In this document: positions 13,381-22,174 of the stretch, in pieces
How the letters are laid out: each line of letters opens with the position of its first letter
Numbering within the stretch: position 1 is the first letter of the stretch
Origin: Collinsella aerofaciens
GTDB lineage: Bacteria; Actinomycetota; Coriobacteriia; Coriobacteriales; Coriobacteriaceae
Reading direction: 5' to 3'
NCBI GenBank assembly: GCA_021639365.1
Contig: JAJXHK010000028.1
Location: 1-26,851 of the forward strand
DNA: 26,851 nt
Notes under the pieces: model-generated
The model's input: the letters and a program-made list of their open reading frames with translations, nothing else
Told to the model about the DNA's origin: nothing
Database searches by the model: none
Program-made: the position numbers and the translations under genes

Positions 13381-16380
13381 ATGGTTAACGATTTGGGCAA
13401 TACGGACGACCTCGAGCTTATGCCGCTGGGCAGTAGCTATATGGTGCGGCGCGATCGCTTGATGAACGAACTTATCGCCAAGGGCCGAAAGGCCGGCATC
13501 GTAGTCCTCTACGCGCCTGATGGCTTTGGGAAAACCTCGGTGCTGCTGCAGTATGCCCAAGAGGTTAAAAGCGATCCGACGCGAGGTCCTGTGCGGATCA
13601 TCGAGGCAGACCGCGCCATTGGGCGCGAGGTGTTTATGCAGCTCGAGGTCGTTACCGAAGAGCTTAAGGACAAGCCGCACTCCCTGATTGCAATCGATAA
13701 CGTGCCTAACCTCAGCCAGAGCGAGACCGAGGAGCTGATCGACCGAATCCGAACCCTGCGTGCTATGGGGGTTGGGGTCTTTATGAGCTGCCGTCCTTCG
13801 AATCGCCAGCTGATTCACGGACTGGGCGATTCGATTAAAGTCAACGCGCAGATGCTCAAGGTGCATGCCTATGAGTATTCGGCGTGGGCATCGGCGTTTT
13901 CGATCAGCACGTCACTCGACTTCTATCAGCTTACGCAGGGCGTGCCCGAGCTCGTCTCGGCTATGCAGTCGGGACTATACGGGCAGGGAGACGTTGCCCA
14001 GATGCTCGAAAACGAGATCGTCAATATCTACGGTGCGGCACTTGTTGATCTGGCATCGCTCGAGAACAACGCCCTGTTTAGTGTGGCATGCTTGATGGTC
14101 TTAATGGGTGAGGGCAATATTTCGGAGCTCGAGGCTTGCGGTGTTAGGCTTTCGGCGATTGACCAGTCCTATCTTGTCCGCGATTATCCCATTTTTGGCG
14201 TTGATCCGGCAGACCGGCGCTTTACCTGCTTGGGTACCGAGGACAACGCACGCCTGCGATTGCGCAAGCTGGTCGCCGAAATTCGCCCCGAACTCGTTGT
14301 GCGGGCGGCGCGTATATTGATTAAAGCGGGGCGCTGCGATACCGCGATGGACCTCGCCGACGCGTTTTTGGACCGCAGTGCGGTGTTGGAGCTTGCCGGG
14401 CAGTATGGGGTCGATCTGGCCCTGACGGGGCATGGAGGGGATGTCTGCCGCGCGGCGCTGGGAAAGACCGAGGCAGATGACCGGGCCTCGGAGCCGACGC
14501 CTGACGAGGCGCTCGGCATCTATCTGGCGGCGGTGAGCGTCTCCAATACAAAGCTTGCGCGGTATATGGCCTCAATTATCGAGCGTGCGGGCGAACAAGC
14601 GATTTCCGAGCTCAATCCCGTGTCGTGGAAGGTGGCGCACGCGTTTACGGCCGCCTGTTATGGAGATAGTGGTCTGGGGCTTCCGGCAAGCCATACGGCG
14701 TTGGAAAGCGAGGCGTCTTGTGCCGCACTCGACATGCTGTCCGCACATGTCGAGATAAAGCATGGACTGACCGAGCGGGCGAAGGGTGGCGAGATCCTCG
14801 CGGGGCTCAAAATGGATAAAGCCTACGATTGTGAGCTCGATATCGCGGGGACGTTTGTGCGCGCGGACCGTATGTTGACGGAGCTATTTGATGGGTCGTA
14901 TGCGGGGACTGACGAGCGTGATGACGAGATGGCTCTGACGCTCGAGGCACTTGAAGCGCGTGGAATCCGAGCGCTCGCCATCTGGGTGCGCATGGTGTTA
15001 TCGGCGCGGCGCCTGTTTGCCGGCATGCCGGTGACCGACGAGCAGGCATTCAATGAGCTCGACCGTTTTGCCGTGCGTGTGCGTGACAATCAAGTCCAGT
15101 TGTTTGGCTTGATACTAGAAGGCTGGCAGTCGTTGGCTGAGGGGCGTCCGGTCAATGCCAAATTCCGTGCGGTGCAGGTGCTTAGGCTTGCCGAGGAATC
15201 GATTGGATACATACGCGACAACGCGCTGCTGCTAGAGCGCGCGGCGTACTTACGCAATACATCGATGGTATCGGTGCGCGAAGAGGCAGAGCTGCTCGAT
15301 TTGAGTCGGACGCAGGTCGGTGGTGCCGAGGCTTGGATGGTGGCGCTGCATTTGGCCTCCGCGGGCCGCGATAGCGACCTTGCAGCCTGGATGTCCATGA
15401 ACCGCCCGGGGATTTTGGATCCGTCGTATCGGCTGTTTGCGCGTCTTGCGATGCATTGTCTGGGTGAGCCGGCTGCTAGAATTCGAAAGAAGCTCCCGGT
15501 GCGCGAGCTGTCGCGGTATTCGCTGCGTGACGACTTTGAGGGCGAAGGCGAGCGTCTGTTCCAGGCCGGCGATGCCGAGGGTGTCGATGTGATTGGCCAT
15601 ATCGAGATCCGCATGTTTGGGGCGTTTCGCGCCGAGCGCGACGGGTTTCCCATCACGGATAAGATGTGGCGCCGCAAGAAAGCGGCGACGCTTGCCGAGC
15701 GACTTGCGCTGGGCATGGATACACTGGTCGACCGCGAGACGCTGGCTATGGAGCTGTGGCCCCATGCCGAGTTCAATAGCGCTCGTAACAATCTGTACTC
15801 GACGATATCGCGCCTGCGTTCGGCCTTGGGGCCGACACCGGACGGCAAGTCGTGTGTGCTGATCCAAAACGAGTGCATTGGGCTTAACGGCGATTACGTC
15901 AAGACTGACGTGCGGTTGTTTGATCAGATAAGCCGCGAAGTTTTGGGAAATCGCACGGGTGCGCGCGGGCCCCATCTGGTCGAGCTGTGCCTTAAGATCG
16001 AGCAGCTCTACGCCGGCCCGTTGTATGTTCCCAATGGCTGTAATCCCACTTACTTTTTGCGTATGCGGCGCATTATGGAATCGAAGTATATCGACTGCAT
16101 GATTCGGGGCGCGAATGCCGCCCTAGAAGAAAACGACCTACAGTCGGCGGTATGGCTGGTGGAGTCGGGGCTGCGGCAAGAGACAACGCGCGAGGACATG
16201 GTGCGTTGCGCTATGCGCGTCTACGGTGCGGCGGGGCGACGACGCGATATCGTCGAGCTGTACAGTGGACATATGCATCACCTGAGGGAGCAGGTCAATG
16301 GCGTGCCCGAGCCCGAGACGCGGCGTCTGTACGAGCGCTTGGTAGAGGGCAGGCTTAACCGCGTGCTCGTCGAGCGATAA
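13381..16380 (+). CDS. STAND ATPase/BTAD transcriptional regulator
   Basis: 999-residue cytoplasmic regulator. N-terminal P-loop ATPase domain with Walker A APDGFGKT (45-52, Lys51) and Walker B LIAIDN (102-107, Asp106), like the MalT/STAND class. A long helical middle (about 280-730) may be repeat-like and could sense a ligand. From about residue 740, IEIRMFGAF opens an OmpR-type winged-helix DNA-binding domain (RRKKAATLAERLAL, ARNNLYSTISRLRSAL), followed by a BTAD helical domain (about 850-995). Classic SARPs place these DNA-binding and BTAD domains first and the ATPase after; here the order is reversed. ATG 13381 follows GAGGAG by 5 bases. It has its own promoter region and stands alone; targets unknown. 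Confidence 0.85.
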   Translation: MVNDLGNTDDLELMPLGSSYMVRRDRLMNELIAKGRKAGIVVLYAPDGFGKTSVLLQYAQEVKSDPTRGPVRIIEADRAIGREVFMQLEVVTEELKDKPHSLIAIDNVPNLSQSETEELIDRIRTLRAMGVGVFMSCRPSNRQLIHGLGDSIKVNAQMLKVHAYEYSAWASAFSISTSLDFYQLTQGVPELVSAMQSGLYGQGDVAQMLENEIVNIYGAALVDLASLENNALFSVACLMVLMGEGNISELEACGVRLSAIDQSYLVRDYPIFGVDPADRRFTCLGTEDNARLRLRKLVAEIRPELVVRAARILIKAGRCDTAMDLADAFLDRSAVLELAGQYGVDLALTGHGGDVCRAALGKTEADDRASEPTPDEALGIYLAAVSVSNTKLARYMASIIERAGEQAISELNPVSWKVAHAFTAACYGDSGLGLPASHTALESEASCAALDMLSAHVEIKHGLTERAKGGEILAGLKMDKAYDCELDIAGTFVRADRMLTELFDGSYAGTDERDDEMALTLEALEARGIRALAIWVRMVLSARRLFAGMPVTDEQAFNELDRFAVRVRDNQVQLFGLILEGWQSLAEGRPVNAKFRAVQVLRLAEESIGYIRDNALLLERAAYLRNTSMVSVREEAELLDLSRTQVGGAEAWMVALHLASAGRDSDLAAWMSMNRPGILDPSYRLFARLAMHCLGEPAARIRKKLPVRELSRYSLRDDFEGEGERLFQAGDAEGVDVIGHIEIRMFGAFRAERDGFPITDKMWRRKKAATLAERLALGMDTLVDRETLAMELWPHAEFNSARNNLYSTISRLRSALGPTPDGKSCVLIQNECIGLNGDYVKTDVRLFDQISREVLGNRTGARGPHLVELCLKIEQLYAGPLYVPNGCNPTYFLRMRRIMESKYIDCMIRGANAALEENDLQSAVWLVESGLRQETTREDMVRCAMRVYGAAGRRRDIVELYSGHMHHLREQVNGVPEPETRRLYERLVEGRLNRVLVER

Positions 16381-16410
16381 AAAATGAGCGCCCGAATTGC
16401 TCGGACGCTC
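16380..16410 (-). terminator. Terminator of the yhbY transcript
   Basis: On the minus strand GAGCGTCCGA, loop GCAAT, TCGGGCGCTC (one mismatch in 10), then ATTTTTTAT. It sits between convergent genes and may act in both directions. Confidence 0.75.
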
Positions 16411-16449
16411 GCAAGCTTGATGTATGTTGGCTCGCCGGATCGTCGGCTC

Positions 16450-16749
16450 TTAGACGAGCTTAATCTTCTCGATGTCCTTGCGCGAGGACTCGCGATACAG
16501 CGAGAACTTGCGGCCGATGACCTGGACGACCTCGGCGTGGCAGCGATCGGCGAGATCTTCGGCGGCCTCGCGGGCAGAAAGGCTGGAACCATCGAGTACG
16601 GAGCACTTAACGAGCTCGTGCTTCTCCAGGTAGGCGACCGTCTGCTCGACGGTGCCCTCGTTGATGTCGGACTTGCCGATGATGATGGCGGGGTTGAGGT
16701 GATGGGCCATGCTGCGAAGCTGCTTGACCTGGGCTCCTGTCAGTGCCAT
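16450..16749 (-). CDS. yhbY: YhbY/CRM-domain RNA-binding protein
   Basis: 99 residues, a single CRM (CRS1-YhbY) domain, which binds pre-50S ribosomal RNA and helps ribosome assembly. Diagnostic are LTGAQVKQLRSMAHHLNP (3-20), the IIIGKSDINEG loop (22-32, GKxG-type position) and KFSLYRESS near the C-terminus. Length is normal. The ribosome binding site before the ATG is weak (GAGA). It lies 182 bp downstream of the methyltransferase gene on the same strand; the gap has a GCCCC/GGGGC hairpin (16777-16791) without a T-run. Confidence 0.9.
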   Translation of the reverse strand: MALTGAQVKQLRSMAHHLNPAIIIGKSDINEGTVEQTVAYLEKHELVKCSVLDGSSLSAREAAEDLADRCHAEVVQVIGRKFSLYRESSRKDIEKIKLV

Positions 16750-16931
16750 GGGTTCTCGCTTTCTATGTTATGGGGCGCCCCGCGATGGGGCCTTAATCTA
16801 CGTGAGCTGTCCCACGATAGCGCAGGAACGGCGCGGTGTGGGGCGTGTTTGCCCAGTTCAAAAAGAATGCGGATGCCGAGCGGGAGAACGGCGCGGGTTA
16901 CAGGCGGACGTGTACGACGGCCGAAAGCGGT

Positions 16932-17819
16932 CTATGGACGGCTCGAAGAGACCGGCTCCCATGCAATAAACGCCCAACGGACCTTGCGGATATGGTCGAG
17001 CATATAGCGTCCCTGCGGCACTCCTTTGGACCCCGGCTCGCCAGCACGGGGATTCTCAATCATATGCTGAGCGACGTAGTCGCGCAGACGGTCGATTTTA
17101 TCCTCGTTACCGTGCTCGAGCATGCGGGAGAAGTCCGCCACGCCCGCCTCAAGGCTATCGAAAGTATCGCGACGGGGCGATTCGAAGTATGTAACCTGCG
17201 GCAGCGCCCCCATCTGAATGAGGATATTAAAGGCATACACAAAGCCATTACTGCAGGTAACCGAGGCACCGATGGCGTTCATCAGGTGCAGGTCATAGCG
17301 CGGGCTGGAGTTGGCGACCATCGTGACAGCACAACGCCGACGAGCCGTTCGATCAAGCTTGGCAAGCGCGCCTTTTAGGTTGGTCGTGGTGACAGAACGA
17401 CTGGCAAAGGCAACATCTACCGCTTTCGCGACCGGTCCAACCAAATCCCAGTCATCATCCCAAGCAAGTTCAAGCGGTGTAATGCGATCCTCGAGTCCAT
17501 AGTACTCAATGCCAGCATCAAGCGTGCCCAACATAGCAGGGGAAAAGTCAGCAGCAATCACAGGATGCCCAGCCTGAGCAAGCGGAATGGCAATCGACCC
17601 AGCCCCACACCCCATATCAAGCACCGACTCGCCAGGCTTTAACGCCAACAGCTTTATAAAATCCCGGGCATACGGAGCAGTCTCAAGCGGCCGAAAATGC
17701 CGAGCCCGCTTATCCCACTCAAAAGAATCATCAGCCCGCCGCCGACCAGCCTGCAGGCGCATCCATTCCTGATTCCAATCAGCAGAAAGAAGCTCAGAGC
17801 GAGCATCCCCATCAACCAC
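16932..17819 (-). CDS. Class I SAM-dependent methyltransferase
   Basis: 295 residues from a GTG at 17819 that follows AGGAGG by 7 bases; the frame stays open upstream, but those codons overlap a terminator-like hairpin and resemble no protein. The Rossmann motif I is LDMGCGAGSIAIPLAQAG, with ADFSPAML as motif II and FASRSVTTTNL in the position of motif IV. The substrate is unknown; the C-terminal third (YFESPRRDTFDSLEAGVADF...) may bind it and recalls corrinoid-pathway or small-molecule methyltransferases only loosely. Between UPF0210 (upstream) and yhbY (downstream), with a terminator just before it, so probably separately controlled. Confidence 0.85.
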   Translation of the reverse strand: MVDGDARSELLSADWNQEWMRLQAGRRRADDSFEWDKRARHFRPLETAPYARDFIKLLALKPGESVLDMGCGAGSIAIPLAQAGHPVIAADFSPAMLGTLDAGIEYYGLEDRITPLELAWDDDWDLVGPVAKAVDVAFASRSVTTTNLKGALAKLDRTARRRCAVTMVANSSPRYDLHLMNAIGASVTCSNGFVYAFNILIQMGALPQVTYFESPRRDTFDSLEAGVADFSRMLEHGNEDKIDRLRDYVAQHMIENPRAGEPGSKGVPQGRYMLDHIRKVRWAFIAWEPVSSSRP

Positions 17820-17838
17820 GGGCCAACCTCCTAGCAAC

Positions 17839-17869
17839 AAAAAAGCGACTCCCCCAAAAGAAGAGCCGC
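17839..17869 (-). terminator. Terminator or attenuator just upstream of the methyltransferase
   Basis: On the minus strand GCGGCTC (17869-17863) pairs with GAGTCGC (17851-17845, one G-U) and six T follow (17844-17839). The T-run ends only 20 bases before the GTG start and abuts its AGGAGG, so it may act as an attenuator rather than ending the distant UPF0210 transcript. Confidence 0.6.
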
Positions 17870-17984
17870 AACCAGCATATATCAGAAAGAACCGATCCAA
17901 CGCCAAACCGCCGCACCAGCTAAGTGGTGCAGGAGCGAAGCAACTGCAACTGGGATAGAACCCAACTGAGGTCCCGTTGTGCGG
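17870..17984. other. Intergenic stretch between the attenuator and the 31-bp inverted repeat
   Basis: No gene recognised; the minus-strand frame open here is an unsupported extension of the methyltransferase. It contains hairpin GCACCA/TGGTGC (17913-17930) and TCCCG/CGGGA (about 17972-17986). It may be the leader RNA of the methyltransferase. No known riboswitch class recognised. Confidence 0.35.
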
Positions 17985-18115
17985 GAGCCCCGGGTAGGGC
18001 AAATATATAAGGTCGATCGCGAGTTCCGCACGAGCCGGAGAGCACTTAATGTGCTCTCCGTGCGAGTCAGGACTGTCCGAGCAGCGACCTTATATATTTG
18101 CCCTCCCCGGGGCTC
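17985..18115. repeat. 31-bp inverted repeat with inner hairpin (MITE-like or structured RNA)
   Basis: Left arm 17985-18015 begins GAGCCCCGGG and ends AAATATATAAGGTCG; right arm 18085-18115 is its reverse complement with one mismatch in 31. Inside is CGGAGAGCAC-TTAAT-GTGCTCTCCG (18036-18060), a perfect 10-bp hairpin. The arms combine GC-rich ends with an AT-rich core. I saw no clear target-site duplication. It lies 18 bp downstream of the UPF0210 stop. Confidence 0.75.
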
Positions 18116-18133
18116 CTCGCCAGTCCCCCTCAG

Positions 18134-19498
18134 CTAGTTCTTGAGCGAGTTCAGCGGCGCCGGGAAGCGTCCACCGCGGTGGGCAAGCACGGTGCCGGCG
18201 TTGGGGTTCACCGGCATGATGGGTGCACGGCCAAACAGGCCGCCATACTCGACGCAGTCGCCCACACCCTTGCCGATGGCGGGAATTACGCGGACGGCCG
18301 TGGTCTTGTTGTTGATGACGCCGATGGCCATCTCGTCGGCGATGATGCCGGCGATGGTCTCGACCGGGGTGTCGCCGGGGATGGCGATCATGTCCAGGCC
18401 GACGGAGCACACGCAGGTCATGGCCTCGAGCTTCTCGAGCGAAAGCGCGCCGGCCTCGACGGCGGCAATCATGCCGGCGTCCTCGGACACGGGGATAAAG
18501 GCGCCCGAGAGGCCACCCACGCTGGAGCTGGCCATGACGCCGCCCTTCTTGACGGCATCGTTGAGCATGGCGAGTGCGCAGGTCGTGCCCGGGCCACCGC
18601 AGGTGCCAACACCGATGATCTCGAGGATACGCGCGACGGAGTCGCCGATGGCGGGCGTGGGAGCCAGCGACAGGTCGACAATGCCCTTCTCGACATCCAG
18701 GCGACGGGCGGCCTCGCGGCTCATGAGCTCGCCGGCACGGGTGATCTTAAAGGCGGTCTGCTTAATCTTCTCGGCGACTTCCATCATCGATGCGGAATCG
18801 GGCAGCGTCTCCAGGGCTGCGGCCATAACGCCGGGGCCCGAGACGCCTACGTTGATGACGGCGTCGGCCTCGCCACCGCCGTGGACGGCGCCCGCCATAA
18901 ACGGGGAGTCCTCGACCATGTTGGCAAAGCAGACAAACTTGGAAGCGCCGACGGAATCCTGGTCGGCCGTGAGTTTAGCGGCATCGATGATGGTCTGGGC
19001 GGCCATGAGCACGGCGTCCATGTTGATGCCGGCACGCAGGCTGGCGACGTTGACGCTGGAGCAGACACGGCTGGTGGTGGCAAGCGCCTGCGGGATGGAC
19101 TGGATGACGCGGCGGTCGGCGTCGCCGATGCCCTTCTGGACGAGTGCGGAGAAGCCGCCCAGGTAGTCGATGCCGAGGGTCTCGGCCGCGCGGTCGAGGG
19201 CGTGCGCGATGGGGGTGAGGTCCTCATCCTTGCAGCACGCAGCGATCTGCGCCACCGGGGTGACGGAAACGCGCTTGTTGACGATGGGGATACCGTACTC
19301 GCGCTCGAGGTTCTCGGCGGTTTCGACCAGATGCTCAGCCGTGTGCGTCACGTGGTCGTAGATCTTCGTGCACATGCGGTCGAGGTTCTCGTCACCGCAA
19401 CCCATGAGCGAAACACCCATGGTGATGGTCCTGATGTCGAGGTTCTGCTCCTCAACCATGCCGCGGGTTTCCGCGATTTCTGCGGGCGTGATCGCCAT
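18134..19498 (-). CDS. UPF0210/DUF711 (PFL family) protein
   Basis: 454 residues, the usual UPF0210 length. The family is related to pyruvate formate-lyase-like folds, but its function is not established. Recognisable: RTITMGVSLMGC (about 22-33), SVTPVAQIAAC, GFSALVQKGIGDAD, SPFMAGAVHGGGEADAVINVGVSGPG (about 200-225) and the Cys-rich IGVGTCGGPGTTCALAML. The start ATG 19498 (AGGAG 7 bases upstream) matches the family N-terminus; an upstream in-frame ATG at 19555 is less likely. The ACT-domain protein often encoded before it is absent. The gene lies 108 bp downstream of metH; co-transcription is possible. Confidence 0.92.
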   Translation of the reverse strand: MAITPAEIAETRGMVEEQNLDIRTITMGVSLMGCGDENLDRMCTKIYDHVTHTAEHLVETAENLEREYGIPIVNKRVSVTPVAQIAACCKDEDLTPIAHALDRAAETLGIDYLGGFSALVQKGIGDADRRVIQSIPQALATTSRVCSSVNVASLRAGINMDAVLMAAQTIIDAAKLTADQDSVGASKFVCFANMVEDSPFMAGAVHGGGEADAVINVGVSGPGVMAAALETLPDSASMMEVAEKIKQTAFKITRAGELMSREAARRLDVEKGIVDLSLAPTPAIGDSVARILEIIGVGTCGGPGTTCALAMLNDAVKKGGVMASSSVGGLSGAFIPVSEDAGMIAAVEAGALSLEKLEAMTCVCSVGLDMIAIPGDTPVETIAGIIADEMAIGVINNKTTAVRVIPAIGKGVGDCVEYGGLFGRAPIMPVNPNAGTVLAHRGGRFPAPLNSLKN

Positions 19499-19543
19499 CC
19501 TTGCGCTCCTATCTGCCAAAACGAGCATAGTCTTTTCTATTTT

Positions 19544-19581
19544 AACGTGCCGCACGTGCCAAGTGGCGCATACGGCACGTT
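19544..19581. terminator. Hairpin between metH and the UPF0210 gene
   Basis: AACGTGCCG (19544-19552) pairs perfectly with CGGCACGTT (19573-19581); the inner 20 bases could extend the stem. A T-run follows only on the plus strand, so it is an uncertain terminator for metH and may only reduce read-through. Confidence 0.4.
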
Positions 19582-19606
19582 TTGGTGCTCGGTTGTTTCC
19601 GTTGTG

Positions 19607-22165
19607 TTACTGCCCAAAGACCTCTTCGGCGATGCGCGCGCTTTCGGCGGCATCCTTGGCGTAGTAGTCCGCGCCGATCTGCTTGGCGTATTCGGGGGTG
19701 AGCACGGCGCCGCCCACGATGATCTTGACGCCCGGAACCTCGGCATGGAGCAGCTTGATGGTCTCCTCCATGGCGACGACGGTGGTGGTCATAAGCGCCG
19801 AGAGACCGACGAGTTTGATATCGCGCTCCTTGACGGTCTTGAGTACCTCCTGCGGATCGACGTCGCGGCCCAGGTCAAAGACGGTGTAGCCGTAGTTATC
19901 GAGCAGCATTTTGACGATGTTCTTGCCAATGTCGTGGATGTCGCCCTTGACGGTGGCCACGCAGATCTTGCCCTTGTCGGCAATCTCGCCGGCGGGCATC
20001 AGGCGCTTGATGGTGTCGAAGCCCACGCGTGCGGCTTCGGCCGAGGCCATAAGCTGCGGCAAGAAGAACTTGCCTTGGTCAAAGAGGACGCCAACCTCGT
20101 CGAGGGCGGGGATAAAGTGATTGTTGATGAGGTCCATGGCGTCGTGGTCTGCCAGCAGGCGCTCGGTCTCGGCCGCGATCTCGCCTTTGCGGCCCGAGAC
20201 GACCATGCGACGAATCGGGTCGTCGTTGCCGTCGGTGCCGGCGGTGCCCGCGGCAGGCGCGGCATCATTCGATGCGGCCTGAGCCGCTGCCGGGTTGGCG
20301 GCGATCTTGTACGGATCGGTCCAGCCGGCGTAGCGCTCGATGTATCCGGTCGAGCCCTCGTCCTCAACGCTCAGCACGCGATAGCTGTAGACGGTGTCCA
20401 TAAAGCGCTTAGAGCCCGGGTTCATGATGGGGGCGTCCAGGCCCGCGCCAAACGCGGCGGCCAAAAAGACCGAGCCCAGCAGCGGGCGGGCAGGCAGGCC
20501 AAAGCTGATGTTCGACACGCCGAGCGCGCATTTGACGCCCAGGCGCTCCTTGCACAGGGACATGGCGCGCAGAATCTGTTCGGCCTGGCGCTGGTTGGTC
20601 GAGGCGGTCATGACCAGGCAGTCGATGAGGATACGGTCCGGGCCGATGCCGTAGCGGGCAGCCTCGGCCACGATGCGCTCGGCGATGGCAAAGCGGGCCT
20701 CGGCGGTATCGGGGATGCCGCCTTCGTCGAGCGTAAGGCCGACGACGTTGGTTCCATAGTGGGCGACCAGCGGAAAGATCTCATCCATGATCTGTTGCTT
20801 GCCGTTGACGGAGTTGATGATGGGCTTGCCTGCGTAGCGGCGCACGGCGGCCTCGACTGCTGCGGGGTCGGTGGAGTCGATCTGCAACGGCAGCAGCGTG
20901 GAACCCTGGAGCTGCTCGGTCGCTTGCTGGATGACCTTGACCTCGTCGATCTCGGGCAGGCCCACGTTGACGTCCAGGATGTCGGCGCCCTGCTCTTGCT
21001 GGCTGATGCCCTGGCTCACGACGTAGTCCAGGTCGCCGTCGCGCAGGGCCTGCTGCAGGCGCTTTTTGCCGGTGGGATTGATGCGCTCGCCGATGACGGC
21101 GATCTTGTGGCCATCGCAGGGAAGGTCCACGACCGTCTGGGCGCTCGTGACCGACATGCTGGGCTTGCGATGGCGCGGGCTAGGCGTGTGGTTGTCGATA
21201 AGCGTGCGCAAGGCGGCCATGTGCGTGGGCGTGGTACCGCAGCATCCGCCCACGACGCTCACGCCGTCCTCGATCATGCAGGCGACGGCCTTGGCGTACT
21301 CGGGGGCCTGGATGTCAAAGACGGTGTTACCGTCATCGTCCACGCGGGGCAGTCCCGCATTGGCCTGCACCATAACGGGCTTGTCCGTAACGGTGAGCAT
21401 GCGAGCGGCGAGCCCTCGGAGCTCGGCCGGTCCCTGGCTGCAGTTGATGCCCAAAACGTCGGCGCCGATGGCGTCGAGGGTGATGGCGGCCACCTCGGGG
21501 CTCGTGCCCAAGAAGGTGCGGCCGTCTTCCTCGAAGGTCATGGTGGCAAAGACGGGCAGGTCGGAGTTCTCGCGGCAGGCAAGGACTGCCGCCTTGATCT
21601 CGGCCAGGTCGGTCATAGTCTCGATAATAAAGAGGTCGACGCCCGCAGCGACGCCGGCGCGCACTTCCTCGACAAAGAGGTCGTAGGCCTCGTCGAAGCT
21701 GAGGGTACCCAAGGGGCGAAGCAGCGCGCCGATGGGGCCGATATCGCCGGCGACGTAGTGGGCGCCGGCCGCGCGGGCGCGGGCGACAGCGGCGGCAAAG
21801 ACATCTGCCACGGTGGCGGCACCATCGAGCTTGTGCGCGTTGGCGCCAAAGGTGTTGGCGGTGATCACGTCGCAGCCGGCCTCGACGTACTGACGCTGGA
21901 TGTCGGTGATGACCTGAGGCTCCTCAAAGTTGAGCAGCTCGGGCAGGGCGCCTGCCTTCATGCCGGCGGCCTGCAGCATAGTGCCCATGCCGCCGTCGAA
22001 CAGCAGGTGCCCCGTGCCCTCGATGGCGGCGCGCAGGCGATCGTCCTTAATGTGCAGGTCGTCGATCGTGCGCGTTTTGTACGCGGCACCGTTGCGACGT
22101 GCGGCATCAACGGGTGCCGCCAATGCAGTGCCGTCAGAATCATGAGTGATAAGCGGAGTAAACAT
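19607..22165 (-). CDS. metH: Cobalamin-dependent methionine synthase, without activation domain
   Basis: 852 residues. Transfers methyl from methyl-tetrahydrofolate via cobalamin to homocysteine. Domains: homocysteine-binding (about 45-335) with zinc ligands Cys242 (GINCSQG) and Cys308/Cys309 (GGCCGTT); pterin-binding (about 355-620, VIGERINPTGKK, PINSVNG-like IINSVNG); Ala/Gly/Asp-rich linker (about 640-670); cobalamin cap and B12-binding domain (about 670-852) with DIHDIG, where His744 is the lower cobalt ligand. It ends after the B12 domain, so the C-terminal reactivation domain of the 1200-residue E. coli enzyme is missing; a separate protein encoded directly upstream supplies it. ATG 22165 follows TAGGAG; the gap to the upstream stop is 9 bp. 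Confidence 0.96.
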   Translation of the reverse strand: MFTPLITHDSDGTALAAPVDAARRNGAAYKTRTIDDLHIKDDRLRAAIEGTGHLLFDGGMGTMLQAAGMKAGALPELLNFEEPQVITDIQRQYVEAGCDVITANTFGANAHKLDGAATVADVFAAAVARARAAGAHYVAGDIGPIGALLRPLGTLSFDEAYDLFVEEVRAGVAAGVDLFIIETMTDLAEIKAAVLACRENSDLPVFATMTFEEDGRTFLGTSPEVAAITLDAIGADVLGINCSQGPAELRGLAARMLTVTDKPVMVQANAGLPRVDDDGNTVFDIQAPEYAKAVACMIEDGVSVVGGCCGTTPTHMAALRTLIDNHTPSPRHRKPSMSVTSAQTVVDLPCDGHKIAVIGERINPTGKKRLQQALRDGDLDYVVSQGISQQEQGADILDVNVGLPEIDEVKVIQQATEQLQGSTLLPLQIDSTDPAAVEAAVRRYAGKPIINSVNGKQQIMDEIFPLVAHYGTNVVGLTLDEGGIPDTAEARFAIAERIVAEAARYGIGPDRILIDCLVMTASTNQRQAEQILRAMSLCKERLGVKCALGVSNISFGLPARPLLGSVFLAAAFGAGLDAPIMNPGSKRFMDTVYSYRVLSVEDEGSTGYIERYAGWTDPYKIAANPAAAQAASNDAAPAAGTAGTDGNDDPIRRMVVSGRKGEIAAETERLLADHDAMDLINNHFIPALDEVGVLFDQGKFFLPQLMASAEAARVGFDTIKRLMPAGEIADKGKICVATVKGDIHDIGKNIVKMLLDNYGYTVFDLGRDVDPQEVLKTVKERDIKLVGLSALMTTTVVAMEETIKLLHAEVPGVKIIVGGAVLTPEYAKQIGADYYAKDAAESARIAEEVFGQ

Positions 22166-22174
22166 CGAGGGCTC

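Noticed and set aside
17820..18002. 61-codon N-terminal extension of the methyltransferase
   Set aside because: It spans a terminator-like hairpin and starts within the inverted repeat; GTG 17819 has AGGAGG.
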